This document shows positions 8,872 to 17,240 of a stretch of 64,000 nt of DNA, in pieces. The stretch lies in the NCBI RefSeq assembly GCF_003176895.1, contig NZ_QGTD01000005.1, positions 372,001-436,000 of the forward strand. Reading direction: 5' to 3'. Below the pieces are notes generated by a model. That model searched no databases and was not told where the DNA came from. It was given only the letters and a program-made list of their open reading frames with translations. Origin of the DNA: Gracilibacillus dipsosauri (lineage in GTDB: Bacteria; Bacillota; Bacilli; Bacillales; Amphibacillaceae). The translations under genes and the position numbers were made by a program. Numbering within the stretch: position 1 is the first letter of the stretch; each line of letters opens with the position of its first letter.

Positions 8872-9621
8872 CTAAATGTTATTTTGATTCGCTATCCGAT
8901 GAATCATCACCGCATTATAAGCTCCGCCAAATCCATTATCAATGTTGACAACACTTATTCCTGATGCACAAGAATTTAGCATCGTTAAGAGAGCGGAAAG
9001 CCCATTAAAGCTTGCCCCATATCCAATACTAGTTGGAACTGCTATAACTGGATGGGAAACAAGTCCACCTACAACACTAGGTAGAGCTCCTTCCATGCCT
9101 GCTATTACAACCGTAACAGTTGCCTTCCTTATCTCATCAATATGTGCAAGTAATCGATGAATACCAGCGACACCAACATCATAGAAGCGTCTTACTTCTA
9201 CTCCATATGCTTCAGCTGTTTTAGCAGCCTCTTCTGCAACGGGAAGATCGGATGTTCCTGCACAGACTATCGAGATATATCCCTGATAATGAACACTTTC
9301 CTCATGATTTTTCATCAACAATATCCGAGCTGTTGGATCATAGCTAAAATTCGGTAAATGCTCCAAAATAATCTGTGCTTTTTCTAATTCGACTCTAGTA
9401 ACTAATATATTCTCATTTTTCGCCATCATTGCCCGGGAAATATCGATAATATGTGCAGGCTCTTTTCCTTCCCCAAAAATCACTTCAGGAAATCCTTGGC
9501 GCTTTGTTCGATGATGGTCTACTTTGGCAAAGCCTAAATTTTCAAAGGTAGCGAGCCTTTTCTTTGCTTCTTCTGCTGTTAATAAGCCTTTTTCTACCTG
9601 TTTTAAAATATCCTCTAACAT
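8872..9621 (-). CDS. larB: Nickel-pincer cofactor carboxylase LarB
   Basis: LarB carboxylates and hydrolyses nicotinic acid adenine dinucleotide in the first step of making the nickel-pincer nucleotide, the cofactor of lactate racemase. Family blocks are all present: GFPEVIFGEGK, CAGTSDLPVAEEAA, YDVGVAGIHRL, VIAGMEGALPSVVGG, PTSIGYGASFNG and NSCASGISVVNIDNGFG. This C-terminal half resembles the PurE carboxylase fold. The 249-aa length is normal. It follows the FGGY kinase by 17 bp and precedes the binding-protein gene by 33 bp. Confidence 0.95.
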   Translation of the reverse strand: MLEDILKQVEKGLLTAEEAKKRLATFENLGFAKVDHHRTKRQGFPEVIFGEGKEPAHIIDISRAMMAKNENILVTRVELEKAQIILEHLPNFSYDPTARILLMKNHEESVHYQGYISIVCAGTSDLPVAEEAAKTAEAYGVEVRRFYDVGVAGIHRLLAHIDEIRKATVTVVIAGMEGALPSVVGGLVSHPVIAVPTSIGYGASFNGLSALLTMLNSCASGISVVNIDNGFGGAYNAVMIHRIANQNNI

Positions 9622-9638
9622 TATTTCACAACCTATTT

Positions 9639-11105
9639 TTATTCGAAGTATTTTTGTATATCCTTTGCTAACAGCTGATAACGGATAAAGACCTTCTGAT
9701 ATTGCTGATGATTACTCTTATTCGGCTGTACAACTTGGTTAATGGGGATGTTTTGTTTAATCGCTTCAAACGAATCTACTTTTCCAATAGCAACAAGCGC
9801 TGTCCACCCTGCTCCCCATGCTGCACCATGATGAGTATCTGCTAGCTGAATTTCTTTTCCAAAGACATCTGCTAGAATTTGCACCCACAATGGAGACTTG
9901 GAAAGCCCACCATTTACAGAGATGCTAGTTGGTGATCCTGCAATTTCTTCTAATGATTGACTAATTTGATATAGATTAAAGACAATACCTTCTAAAACTG
10001 CTCTCACTAGGTGTGGCCTTTTATGTGTTACACTAAGCCCAAAAAAGTTACCACGCGCATTTTGATTCCAGACTGGTGCACGCTCCCCATTTATATATGG
10101 AATAAATAATAGTCCATCGGCACCAATGCCGATATTGTCCGCATCTTTTAAAAATTCTTCATGGGTTCCTTTATATTCTAGCATATCTTTTAACCATTGA
10201 AGGGCAATTCCACCATTATTTGTTGGTCCACCGACAATAGACGTATTCTCTGTAAAAGCATAGCTAAAGGTTTCTTGATTGTCATTTACATGCTGACCTG
10301 AAATAAGCTGACGAATAGCTCCACTTGTTCCAACAGAAATCGCAACCTCCCCAGGTTTTATTGCACCATTTCCAAGGTTGGCTAATTGGCCATCAGCAGC
10401 CCCAATCACAAGCTTTACATCTATTGGCCAGTCTAATTCCTGTGCGATACTTTCCTTTATACTACTAATTATTTCAGTAGGAGGAACAATTTCTGATAAC
10501 TGGTCACGTTCTACTCCGGCAATTTTTAGCGCTTCTTCGTCCCAATCTAATGATTGTATATTCATTAATCCGGTTGCAGATGCCATCGAATAATCCGTTA
10601 TTCTTTTGCCAAACCATTTGAAAAGAATGTATTCTTTCATGGACATAAAATAACTTGCTTGTTTGTATGGAGAGTAATCCGTTTCCTTCATCCACATTAA
10701 CTTCAGTAATGGTGACATAGGATGGATAGGTGTTCCTGTTTTTGTGTATACACGCTTCTTCGTCGCTGGATCCATTCTTTGCACAAGCTCACTGCTGCGG
10801 CCATCTGACCAGATCAGCATATTGGACAGTGCCATTCCTTTTTCATCGACACAAATCAAGGAATGCATAGCACAAGAGATCCCAATCGTTAAAACACGAT
10901 TCTTTTTGGTTAAGGAGAAGATTTCTGCTAGAACATTTTTGGTGCTTTTTTCTATTTGATCAGGGTTTTGCTCCACATAAGCTATTTCCGGGTAAATTGT
11001 TTCAATAAACTGTTCCGACTCCGCCAATACCTTCCCTTCTAGATCAAAAGCAATGGCTTTAACACTAGTTGTACCTATATCTAAACCAATGACAACTTCC
11101 TGCAT
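9639..11105 (-). CDS. FGGY carbohydrate kinase, gluconokinase-like
   Basis: A 488-aa kinase of the FGGY family, which phosphorylates sugars, polyols or sugar acids. The N-terminal ATPase motif GLDIGTTSVKA and the C-terminal SVNGGLSKSPLWVQILADVFG block are clear. The middle 'MHSLICVDEKGMALSNMLIWSDGR' is typical of the gluconate/xylulose branch. The start at 11105 follows GGAGGAGA by 5 bp; the upstream 22 codons have no such site. In this operon it probably phosphorylates the product of the LarA/SDR steps. Gluconokinase is the closest family guess, and the real substrate is open. Confidence 0.85.
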   Translation of the reverse strand: MQEVVIGLDIGTTSVKAIAFDLEGKVLAESEQFIETIYPEIAYVEQNPDQIEKSTKNVLAEIFSLTKKNRVLTIGISCAMHSLICVDEKGMALSNMLIWSDGRSSELVQRMDPATKKRVYTKTGTPIHPMSPLLKLMWMKETDYSPYKQASYFMSMKEYILFKWFGKRITDYSMASATGLMNIQSLDWDEEALKIAGVERDQLSEIVPPTEIISSIKESIAQELDWPIDVKLVIGAADGQLANLGNGAIKPGEVAISVGTSGAIRQLISGQHVNDNQETFSYAFTENTSIVGGPTNNGGIALQWLKDMLEYKGTHEEFLKDADNIGIGADGLLFIPYINGERAPVWNQNARGNFFGLSVTHKRPHLVRAVLEGIVFNLYQISQSLEEIAGSPTSISVNGGLSKSPLWVQILADVFGKEIQLADTHHGAAWGAGWTALVAIGKVDSFEAIKQNIPINQVVQPNKSNHQQYQKVFIRYQLLAKDIQKYFE

Positions 11106-11177
11106 AAGACTCTCCTCCGTTATTTTTAGTGAAACCAAAAGCTTTGGACATACTTCCAAAGCTTTCCCCAATTTCTA

Positions 11178-11996
11178 TTATGAACGATTAACATGGGATA
11201 AGGTGGTATTCATACTACCACTTTTATAACCTACTAGGTCCATTGTTACAAATTTATAACCATAGCTTTGCAGTTTTTCCGTAACACGCTGATGATTTGC
11301 TAGTAGTTTTTGCATATCTTGGGGTTCAACCTCAATCCGAGCGATATCATTATGTGTACGAACACGAACCTGTCGCAAACCGAGTGTTTTTAAAAAGGCT
11401 TCTGATTTATCCACCTTCGTTAATTTCGCCTGGGTGATTTTTTCTCCATAAGCGATTCTCGATGAAAGACAAGCAAACGATGGCTTATCCCACGTTGGTA
11501 GCCCCATTTCCTTTGATAGCTGACGAATTTCTTCCTTAAAAAGATTGGCCTCTTGTAAGGGACCGCGAACCCCTTGTTCCTTCGCTGCACGCATTCCTGG
11601 ACGATACTCACTTACATCATCTGCAATCACACCATAAATTATATTTTGGTATTTTTTTTGTTGCATAATAGGAACTAGATGATCAAATAAGCTATTTTTG
11701 CAAAAATAACATCTATTTTTATCATTTTCTGTATAGCCTGGTATCGCCAATTCACTTGTTTGGATAATTTGATGATTAGCTCCTATTAAAGCTGCAAGAC
11801 TTTTTGCTTCTTCTCGTTCACTAGTTGGATATGTCTCTGAATCCGCAGTAACTGCTAAGACATTGTCCACACCAAGTGTATCGACAGCAGTCTTTAATAA
11901 AAAGGTACTGTCCACACCTCCTGAAAATGCGACTACTACTCTTTTCATTTCTTGGAGAATAGATGTCAACGCTTGGTATTTTGATTCGATTTCCAT
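11178..11996 (-). CDS. larE: Sulfur transferase LarE
   Basis: LarE turns the LarB product into its dithio form by giving up sulfur from its own cysteine in an ATP-dependent reaction. The PP-loop SGGVDS is at residues 25-30, RCYFCK at 95-100, and KPSFACLSSR ends at 180. With the start chosen here the donor cysteine is Cys176, the same number as in the Lactiplantibacillus plantarum enzyme. No further cysteine follows it, so this looks like the sacrificial-cysteine type. The ATG at 11996 has GGGGAGGAG upstream. An apparent TTG start at 12014 falls within that ribosome site and was rejected. Confidence 0.95.
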   Translation of the reverse strand: MEIESKYQALTSILQEMKRVVVAFSGGVDSTFLLKTAVDTLGVDNVLAVTADSETYPTSEREEAKSLAALIGANHQIIQTSELAIPGYTENDKNRCYFCKNSLFDHLVPIMQQKKYQNIIYGVIADDVSEYRPGMRAAKEQGVRGPLQEANLFKEEIRQLSKEMGLPTWDKPSFACLSSRIAYGEKITQAKLTKVDKSEAFLKTLGLRQVRVRTHNDIARIEVEPQDMQKLLANHQRVTEKLQSYGYKFVTMDLVGYKSGSMNTTLSHVNRS

Positions 11997-12017
11997 ACTA
12001 TCTCTCCTCCCCAAAAA

Positions 12018-12788
12018 TTAAATAGTCATACTGCCAAATCCACCATCCACTCGTAAAAAGGTCCCTGTCACAAATCCACTTGCTTTATCAGATGCTAAAT
12101 ATACAGCAGCTCCTTGAAGCTCTTCAGGTTCGCCAAAACGATTCATCGGGGTATGGTTCATAATGGATTGAACTCTTTCTTCACTTAATATTTTACGGTT
12201 TTGTTCTGCTGGAAAGAACCCAGGAATAATGGCATTCACTCGAATATCGTGTGGTGCAAATTCGCGTGCTAAAAATTGTGTCACACTATTCATCGCAGCC
12301 TTCGAAGCAGAATAAGTAAACACTTTGGATAATGGTGTAGTGGAGGATACAGAAGAAATATTAATAATACTACCCCCACGTTTTTGTTCCATCATTTTTT
12401 TAGCAAAAATTTGAGTTGCAAATACGACTCCTCTTAAATTGACATCCATAATCTTATCCCATTCTTCTGTTGCTAGATCTAGAAATGGTGTTGTACTATT
12501 CATACCAGGTGCGTTGAGGAGAATGTCCCAGCCACCTGTCCATGCCTCAATTTCTGTGGCAACATTTTCTACGGTTGCTAAATCACTTACATCCGCTTGA
12601 AAGGCCTTTGCCTCCCCACCATTAGCATTTATTTTTTGGGCGACCTCCTCTGAAGTCTCCCTATTTCGACCGACTATTGCGAGCTTTGCTCCATGCTCAG
12701 CCAGCCCTTCGGCAATCGAGCTACCTAGTGTACTATTTCCCCCAAGTGCTACAGCAACTTTCCCTGTTAAATCGAATAATCTACTCAT
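12018..12788 (-). CDS. SDR-family dehydrogenase, sugar-acid type
   Basis: A 256-aa short-chain dehydrogenase/reductase with catalytic Ser in NISSVSS and YSASK as the YxxxK motif. It ends DGGFGSMTI, close to D-mannonate or gluconate dehydrogenases of the SDR family. Two motifs are odd. The glycine-rich dinucleotide loop, normally TGxxxGxG, reads LGGNSTLG. The NNAG motif reads NAPG. Cofactor binding may therefore differ. It lies between larA-like and larE with gaps of 12 and 21 bp. A role in oxidising or reducing the hydroxy acid handled by the LarA-type enzyme is likely. Confidence 0.85.
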   Translation of the reverse strand: MSRLFDLTGKVAVALGGNSTLGSSIAEGLAEHGAKLAIVGRNRETSEEVAQKINANGGEAKAFQADVSDLATVENVATEIEAWTGGWDILLNAPGMNSTTPFLDLATEEWDKIMDVNLRGVVFATQIFAKKMMEQKRGGSIINISSVSSTTPLSKVFTYSASKAAMNSVTQFLAREFAPHDIRVNAIIPGFFPAEQNRKILSEERVQSIMNHTPMNRFGEPEELQGAAVYLASDKASGFVTGTFLRVDGGFGSMTI

Positions 12789-12800
12789 GCTCCTACTCCT

Positions 12801-14069
12801 TTATAAGAAATTTCCGTCTTTATCAAAAGCTAATTCATAAAGATCCGTTATTTTTTCTAGGTTCTCATGTGCTTCCACATCTGATAGCATATTTTCTGAT
12901 ACTTCAATTTCACCAATCTCCAGCGTATTCTTAATTCGAACTACCCTGGCTTTTGTAAAATTCAGAATATTACATGTTTTGATCGCTGCTTGGATAGCAG
13001 TTTTATCAGATGGCATGGCCGTTGAGATATGAGTTGGACCAACTACTGTTGATGTTAGGCCATTAGCATAGGTAGTTTCCCGATCCATCTTATCGACAAG
13101 CTTTTGGGTGGTGAAGTCTGCTGTACCAACCCCATTGGCATTTCCTTCTGTCTGTTTCGTTAAATCTAGCACAACCATTTTGGTCACCTCTGGCCCGCCA
13201 TAAGCATAAGGAGTCGGATAACGCCCTGTAATATTTGGGTCCATGCCATCCCCACTAATGTTCTTACCGATTTCATCAATGACTAACACATCGATTTGAT
13301 CGAAGAAAAGCTTTGGTAAGGACGCCTTAGCAAGCCTCTGTAAATCTGGTTCCTTTTCTTCGATTTCTTCAGGTAATAAAACCTCTAGTTTTGCTACCTT
13401 ATCAAATGCATTTTCGACTGTGGCCACTGCAAATAGGATCGGCATTTTATCGATAATAATTTTAGCCATAGCTGGCACATGCTCAGCCATATGCTTAAAG
13501 CCTAATTGGTGACAAGCCTCTGCACCCTTTTGTTTGCCGAGCCCTATACTGATCATTTTCATAATTCCACTTTCAACAGGACCACGAAATGCCGTATGCG
13601 GTTTCACTCGATTAATGACGACAATACCATCAGCTTCTGAAGCGATTTTATCGACATAGATTGGTAGACCATTTTCTAGTTCATCAATTTTGATCACTTC
13701 CATGGAGGAACGAATCTCAGCACCTACTATTTCTTCTTTTACACCTAAATGCTCTAAAACCGCTTTTTGCCCAGGTCCGGTAGCGCCGCCATGACTCCCC
13801 ATGCATGGAACGATAAATGGCTTTGCGCCATGCTTTTTTAAAAAGTCGATCGTAGTTTTGGTCATTTCTACTAGACGATCTAAACCACGACTACCTACTG
13901 CAACCGCAATTTCCATTCCTGGCTTGACCTGTTGTGCTAATTGCTTTTGATCAAATTGTTCTAATAAGACATTGCTCAGGTTATCAATCTTTTTATCATC
14001 AAAGGACTGTTTTACCTTGACCATTTTAGGAATCGGAATATCTTGTACAAGCTCATGTAATATACTCAA
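12801..14069 (-). CDS. LarA-family nickel racemase/epimerase
   Basis: The protein belongs to the lactate racemase N-terminal (DUF2088) superfamily of nickel-pincer enzymes. Counting from the chosen start, His93 (MGSHGGAT), His158 (RVKPHTAF), Lys171 (SGIMKM) and His187 (EACHQ) line up in order with His108, His174, Lys184 and His200 of L. plantarum LarA. Those residues are the acid/base pair, the covalent cofactor lysine and a nickel ligand. The spacing His-to-Lys is 13 rather than 10. I chose TTG at 14069 (422 aa), 8 bp after AAGGAG; the GTG at 14078 abuts that site. Overall sequence is far from lactate racemase, so substrate is open: a hydroxy or sugar acid. Confidence 0.85.
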   Translation of the reverse strand: MSILHELVQDIPIPKMVKVKQSFDDKKIDNLSNVLLEQFDQKQLAQQVKPGMEIAVAVGSRGLDRLVEMTKTTIDFLKKHGAKPFIVPCMGSHGGATGPGQKAVLEHLGVKEEIVGAEIRSSMEVIKIDELENGLPIYVDKIASEADGIVVINRVKPHTAFRGPVESGIMKMISIGLGKQKGAEACHQLGFKHMAEHVPAMAKIIIDKMPILFAVATVENAFDKVAKLEVLLPEEIEEKEPDLQRLAKASLPKLFFDQIDVLVIDEIGKNISGDGMDPNITGRYPTPYAYGGPEVTKMVVLDLTKQTEGNANGVGTADFTTQKLVDKMDRETTYANGLTSTVVGPTHISTAMPSDKTAIQAAIKTCNILNFTKARVVRIKNTLEIGEIEVSENMLSDVEAHENLEKITDLYELAFDKDGNFL

Positions 14070-14090
14070 CCTAATCACTCCTTATCAATT

Positions 14091-15014
14091 TTAAAATAGA
14101 ACACGAGAAAGGTATATAATCACTGTAACAGTAAGCATACTGGCAACCGTTGAGAATAAAACCGTCTGTGCGGCAAAATCTGGATGACTTTTGTATTCCT
14201 CTGCAATCACAGCACTATTAACAGATGTAGGCATTGCGGATGCAATAAATAATGCTTGTGCCATCACTCCTTCTAAGCGGAATACAGTGATAATCATAAG
14301 AGCAACGATAGGTCCACCTATTAATCTAATAAAAACACTAACATAGACAGAGATTAATCCTTTTTTAAATTCCATCTTGGCTACCTGTGCCCCTAACGTA
14401 AGTAAAGCGATTGCAATCATAGCATCTGCTATGTAATTGGCAGATACCCAGATCGGTTCGGGAATAGCTACATTCCATGCATTTAATAGTACACCTGAAA
14501 GCATTGCATAAAGGACGGGCATTTTAAAATAACCAAGTGCTGCTTTTAATTTTCCTTCTTTTGCTGCCCTTAACGAAAAGATCCCATAGGAAAAAAGAAA
14601 GATATTTTGTAATGTCAGCATAATCACTTGGATCGACATCGCGAATGGATCACTACGAAAAACAAGATCATTAACAGGTACTCCGTAGTTACCAGAATTA
14701 AAGAACATAACACTATTAGCAAATGTCGTCTTCTTTCCACCTGTTATATTCATCACCTTAGCTACAATGAGAGCAACAAAGTTTAGTAATACAACGAGCA
14801 GGATAAAAAACAAGAGAACCTTGATAAACAATGCTAATCCAAATGTTGCACTATACAGCTTCACAAATATAAATCCAGGTACAAGAAAATAAATGTTAAG
14901 CTTCGCCAATGTGGAAAGATCTAATTTGAATTTCAAATGCAAATAAAAGCCTATCGTCATTAGGATAAAAACAGGGAGAATGATGTCTTTAAAAATCACG
15001 AAAAATTGCTCCAT
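14091..15014 (-). CDS. AEC-family organic acid transporter
   Basis: A 307-aa carrier of the auxin efflux carrier (AEC) family with about ten membrane helices. Typical marks are NSVMFFNSGNYGVPVNDL in helix 4 and LLTLGAQVAKMEF in the second half. Bacterial members move malate, lactate and similar organic acids. It is the first gene of the lar operon, with an AGGGGAGGAATTAC-type ribosome site and the palindrome 15045-15060 just upstream. The link to LarA suggests it carries the hydroxy acid acted on by the enzyme. Confidence 0.85.
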   Translation of the reverse strand: MEQFFVIFKDIILPVFILMTIGFYLHLKFKLDLSTLAKLNIYFLVPGFIFVKLYSATFGLALFIKVLLFFILLVVLLNFVALIVAKVMNITGGKKTTFANSVMFFNSGNYGVPVNDLVFRSDPFAMSIQVIMLTLQNIFLFSYGIFSLRAAKEGKLKAALGYFKMPVLYAMLSGVLLNAWNVAIPEPIWVSANYIADAMIAIALLTLGAQVAKMEFKKGLISVYVSVFIRLIGGPIVALMIITVFRLEGVMAQALFIASAMPTSVNSAVIAEEYKSHPDFAAQTVLFSTVASMLTVTVIIYLSRVLF

Positions 15015-15044
15015 GTAATTCCTCCCCTTCTTCTAGCTAACAAA

Positions 15045-15060
15045 ATAACAACGTTGTTAT
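15045..15060. promoter_or_regulatory. Operator-like palindrome before the lar operon
   Basis: ATAACAACGTTGTTAT is a perfect 16-bp palindrome, 31 bp upstream of the AEC start. On the minus strand it lies just after an extended -10-like sequence (TGTGATAAT), so a bound repressor would block early transcription. No convincing -35 was found. I cannot name the regulator; none is encoded inside the operon. Confidence 0.6.
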
Positions 15061-15125
15061 ACTTATATTATCACATATTCTTATAAATGGAAACTCAAAC
15101 TTTCGCTTGAGGTTTTCCGATAATT

Positions 15126-15176
15126 CCGCCACTTCTAAGAGTTTTCTCGCCACTTTTTCTTTTTTCCCGCCATTTA
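15126..15176. repeat. Three phased GCCA-type direct repeats
   Basis: GCCACTT, GCCACTT and GCCATTT begin at 15128, 15149 and 15169, each preceded by a pyrimidine-rich CCG/TCG/CCG. The spacing is 21 and 20 bp, about two helical turns. They lie between the lar operon promoter region and the terminator of the neighbouring oxidoreductase operon. Confidence 0.6.
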
Positions 15177-15204
15177 TCCTTGTTATTCTACGATGGACCT
15201 TCAC

Positions 15205-15248
15205 AACAAAAGCTGTTTTCCAGACTTTCTCTGAAAAACAGCTTTTGT
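15205..15248 (-). terminator. Terminator of the Gfo/Idh/MocA operon
   Basis: The arms ACAAAAGCTGTTTT (from 15205) and AAAACAGCTTTTGT (to 15248) pair over 14 bp, with CAGA and TCTG extending the stem. The hairpin lies directly after the stop of the oxidoreductase at 15254. The T run is short. Confidence 0.7.
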
Positions 15249-15253
15249 ATCTA

Positions 15254-16330
15254 TTATTTTGTCACATCGATTGCTTTCTCTTGTGCTTGTAGACATAGTT
15301 CCGCTGCTTTGAAGGCATGCTTTTGCGTCATTGCATTTTCGGTACGATTGATACAATCCTTAATTAGCTCACCAAAGAATGGATAGCCCACTTTTCCAGT
15401 TACATCGAAATGCTGTTCACCATCCTTATTAACAAGGTACACCTGATTACCGCCAGTGTCACGAGCCAAATCTACGTATTTCCGTACCTCGATCGTTCCT
15501 TCCGTCCCAACGATAAATGTCCGACCATCTCCCCAAGTGCTTAATCCATCCGAAGTGAACCAATCGACACGGAAGAATTGGGTTGCCCCATTATCTCCTC
15601 TTAATGTGGCATCACCATAATCCTCAAGCTCTGGATACTCAGGGTGGTCGTAATTGCCAATTTTACTATGTAACACCTCCCCATCCTCACAGCCTGCATA
15701 AAATAGGAATTGCTCTATTTGGTGACTACCAATATCACAAAGGATCCCACCATATTTTGCTTTCTCAAAAAACCAATCAGGTCTGCTCGGTGCATTTAAA
15801 CGATGTGGGCCAAAGCCTGTTACTTGAATAACCTTACCGATAGCCCCTTGTTTGACAAGCTCTCCTGCAAAGACGGCACTTTCCACATGAATACGTTCAC
15901 TATAATACACCATATATTTCTGTCCTGTTTCTTCCACAACTTTCTTCGTTTCTTCCAATTGAGCTAGTGTCGTAAAAGGACCTTTATCTGTAAAATAATC
16001 CTTTCCTGCACGCATGACACGATTTCCTAATGTGCTTCGTTCTGATGGAATTGCAGCAGCAGTAACTAGCTTTACTTCTTCATCTTCTAAGATTTGATCA
16101 AGAGAATCTGCTTTTTTTGCCTGTGGGAATTTTTCTATAAATTGAGTTACCTTATCGTCATCAGGATCATATACCCATTTTAATGTTGCGCCTGCTTCTA
16201 CTAGACCATTGCATTGACCAAAAATATGGCCATGGTCTAAGGCAACAGCGGCAAAAACAAATTCTCCCTCCTTGACCACTGGATTTGGTTTCCCCTTCGG
16301 AGCATAGTTCATCCCATCCGCTTTACTCAT
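15254..16330 (-). CDS. Gfo/Idh/MocA-family oxidoreductase
   Basis: This 358-aa protein has a Rossmann-type N-terminal half and a C-terminal Gfo/Idh/MocA domain. 'FTDKGPFTTLAQLEETKKVVEETGQKYMVYYSERIHVESAVFAGELVKQGAIGKV' carries the position of the family's EKP-like motif (here DKG) and 'GGILCDIGSHQIEQFLFYAG' the GGxxxDxxxH block with the active-site Asp and His. Such enzymes oxidise or reduce a sugar or cyclitol hydroxyl with NAD(P). It is the last gene of the operon and is followed by a hairpin terminator. EKP to DKG is unusual and sets it apart from its two neighbours. Confidence 0.85.
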   Translation of the reverse strand: MSKADGMNYAPKGKPNPVVKEGEFVFAAVALDHGHIFGQCNGLVEAGATLKWVYDPDDDKVTQFIEKFPQAKKADSLDQILEDEEVKLVTAAAIPSERSTLGNRVMRAGKDYFTDKGPFTTLAQLEETKKVVEETGQKYMVYYSERIHVESAVFAGELVKQGAIGKVIQVTGFGPHRLNAPSRPDWFFEKAKYGGILCDIGSHQIEQFLFYAGCEDGEVLHSKIGNYDHPEYPELEDYGDATLRGDNGATQFFRVDWFTSDGLSTWGDGRTFIVGTEGTIEVRKYVDLARDTGGNQVYLVNKDGEQHFDVTGKVGYPFFGELIKDCINRTENAMTQKHAFKAAELCLQAQEKAIDVTK

Positions 16331-16394
16331 TTGTACACTCTCCTTCTACTGATTCTTTATCTACCATTGTAAGTGTTTTCACTGAATTTTACTA

Positions 16395-17240
16395 TTAAAA
16401 CCAATCGGCATAACCCATTTTTCGTAGATTCTCTGCTGAATCATGTAAACAATCAAACGGGTCCCGTCCATAGGTATCATCTTGTTCAATAAGAAATTGC
16501 TCTGCACCCGCTTCTAGACTTGCTTCGATAATGGCTGGCATGTTCAGATTTCCTTCACCAACCTCTGCGAATTCTATTAGATTGATAAATTTATTATGAA
16601 ATTTGCTTCGGTCCTGTAAATCCTCTGCTGTCAAACCTAAATTTCCGATCCGATAATCCTTTAAATGAATAAGAGCAACACGTCCTTTATACTCCCGTAT
16701 AAGCTGAACAGGATCTACGCCAGCTCGATGAATCCAATGAACATCCAACTCAAAACCTAATAAAGACGTATTTTCCTTCATGATATCGAGCAAAAACTCT
16801 CCGTCATAGCGCTCAAACTCGATATGATGGGTATGATAATAGAGAGAGATTCCCTCTGAATGAAGCCTCTGTGCCATTTTCTCAGCACGAGAGATATAAT
16901 CCATTATTTTATCCTTATCTCCCATAATCGTTACAGGAAGCATTCCAATACGAATAAACTGACAATCTAATCTTTTACAATCGGCAACAATCTTTTCAAA
17001 ATTATCTTCTAGGTTTTCGTTATCTCCATCAAGAGGGGCTGTTATAGACGTAATGGTTATCGAAAAATCCTTACTTGCTCTTCTCATTTCCTCTACATTT
17101 TCTGGTGTCATCGGTATTTGAGATACCTCTACAGAATGAAAGCCAAGCTCGTGGAGCTTTTTCATTGTTTGATAGGCTCCGTTCTCAGCCACCTTGCCTT
17201 TTAACATCATCATTTGAACACCGATTTTCCCTTTTTTCAT
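16395..17240 (-). CDS. Sugar phosphate isomerase/epimerase family
   Basis: A 281-aa TIM-barrel protein of the xylose-isomerase-like (AP endonuclease 2) superfamily. Metal-binding and catalytic positions are suggested by 'SLYYHTHHIEFERYDG', 'GFELDVHWIHRAGVDP', 'VALIHLKDYRIG' and 'FLIEQDDTYGRDP'. This set of Glu, Asp and His residues is typical of isomerases, dehydratases (IolE) and 3-keto-glycoside lyases. Its start overlaps the upstream oxidoreductase stop by 4 bp (ATGA). The combination with three Gfo/Idh/MocA enzymes suggests a pathway acting on an oxidised sugar or glycoside. Confidence 0.85.
   Translation of the reverse strand: MKKGKIGVQMMMLKGKVAENGAYQTMKKLHELGFHSVEVSQIPMTPENVEEMRRASKDFSITITSITAPLDGDNENLEDNFEKIVADCKRLDCQFIRIGMLPVTIMGDKDKIMDYISRAEKMAQRLHSEGISLYYHTHHIEFERYDGEFLLDIMKENTSLLGFELDVHWIHRAGVDPVQLIREYKGRVALIHLKDYRIGNLGLTAEDLQDRSKFHNKFINLIEFAEVGEGNLNMPAIIEASLEAGAEQFLIEQDDTYGRDPFDCLHDSAENLRKMGYADWF

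Noticed and set aside
14069-14078. GTG start of the LarA-like gene
   Set aside because: The ribosome site AAGGAG directly abuts the GTG; the TTG three codons downstream has correct spacing.
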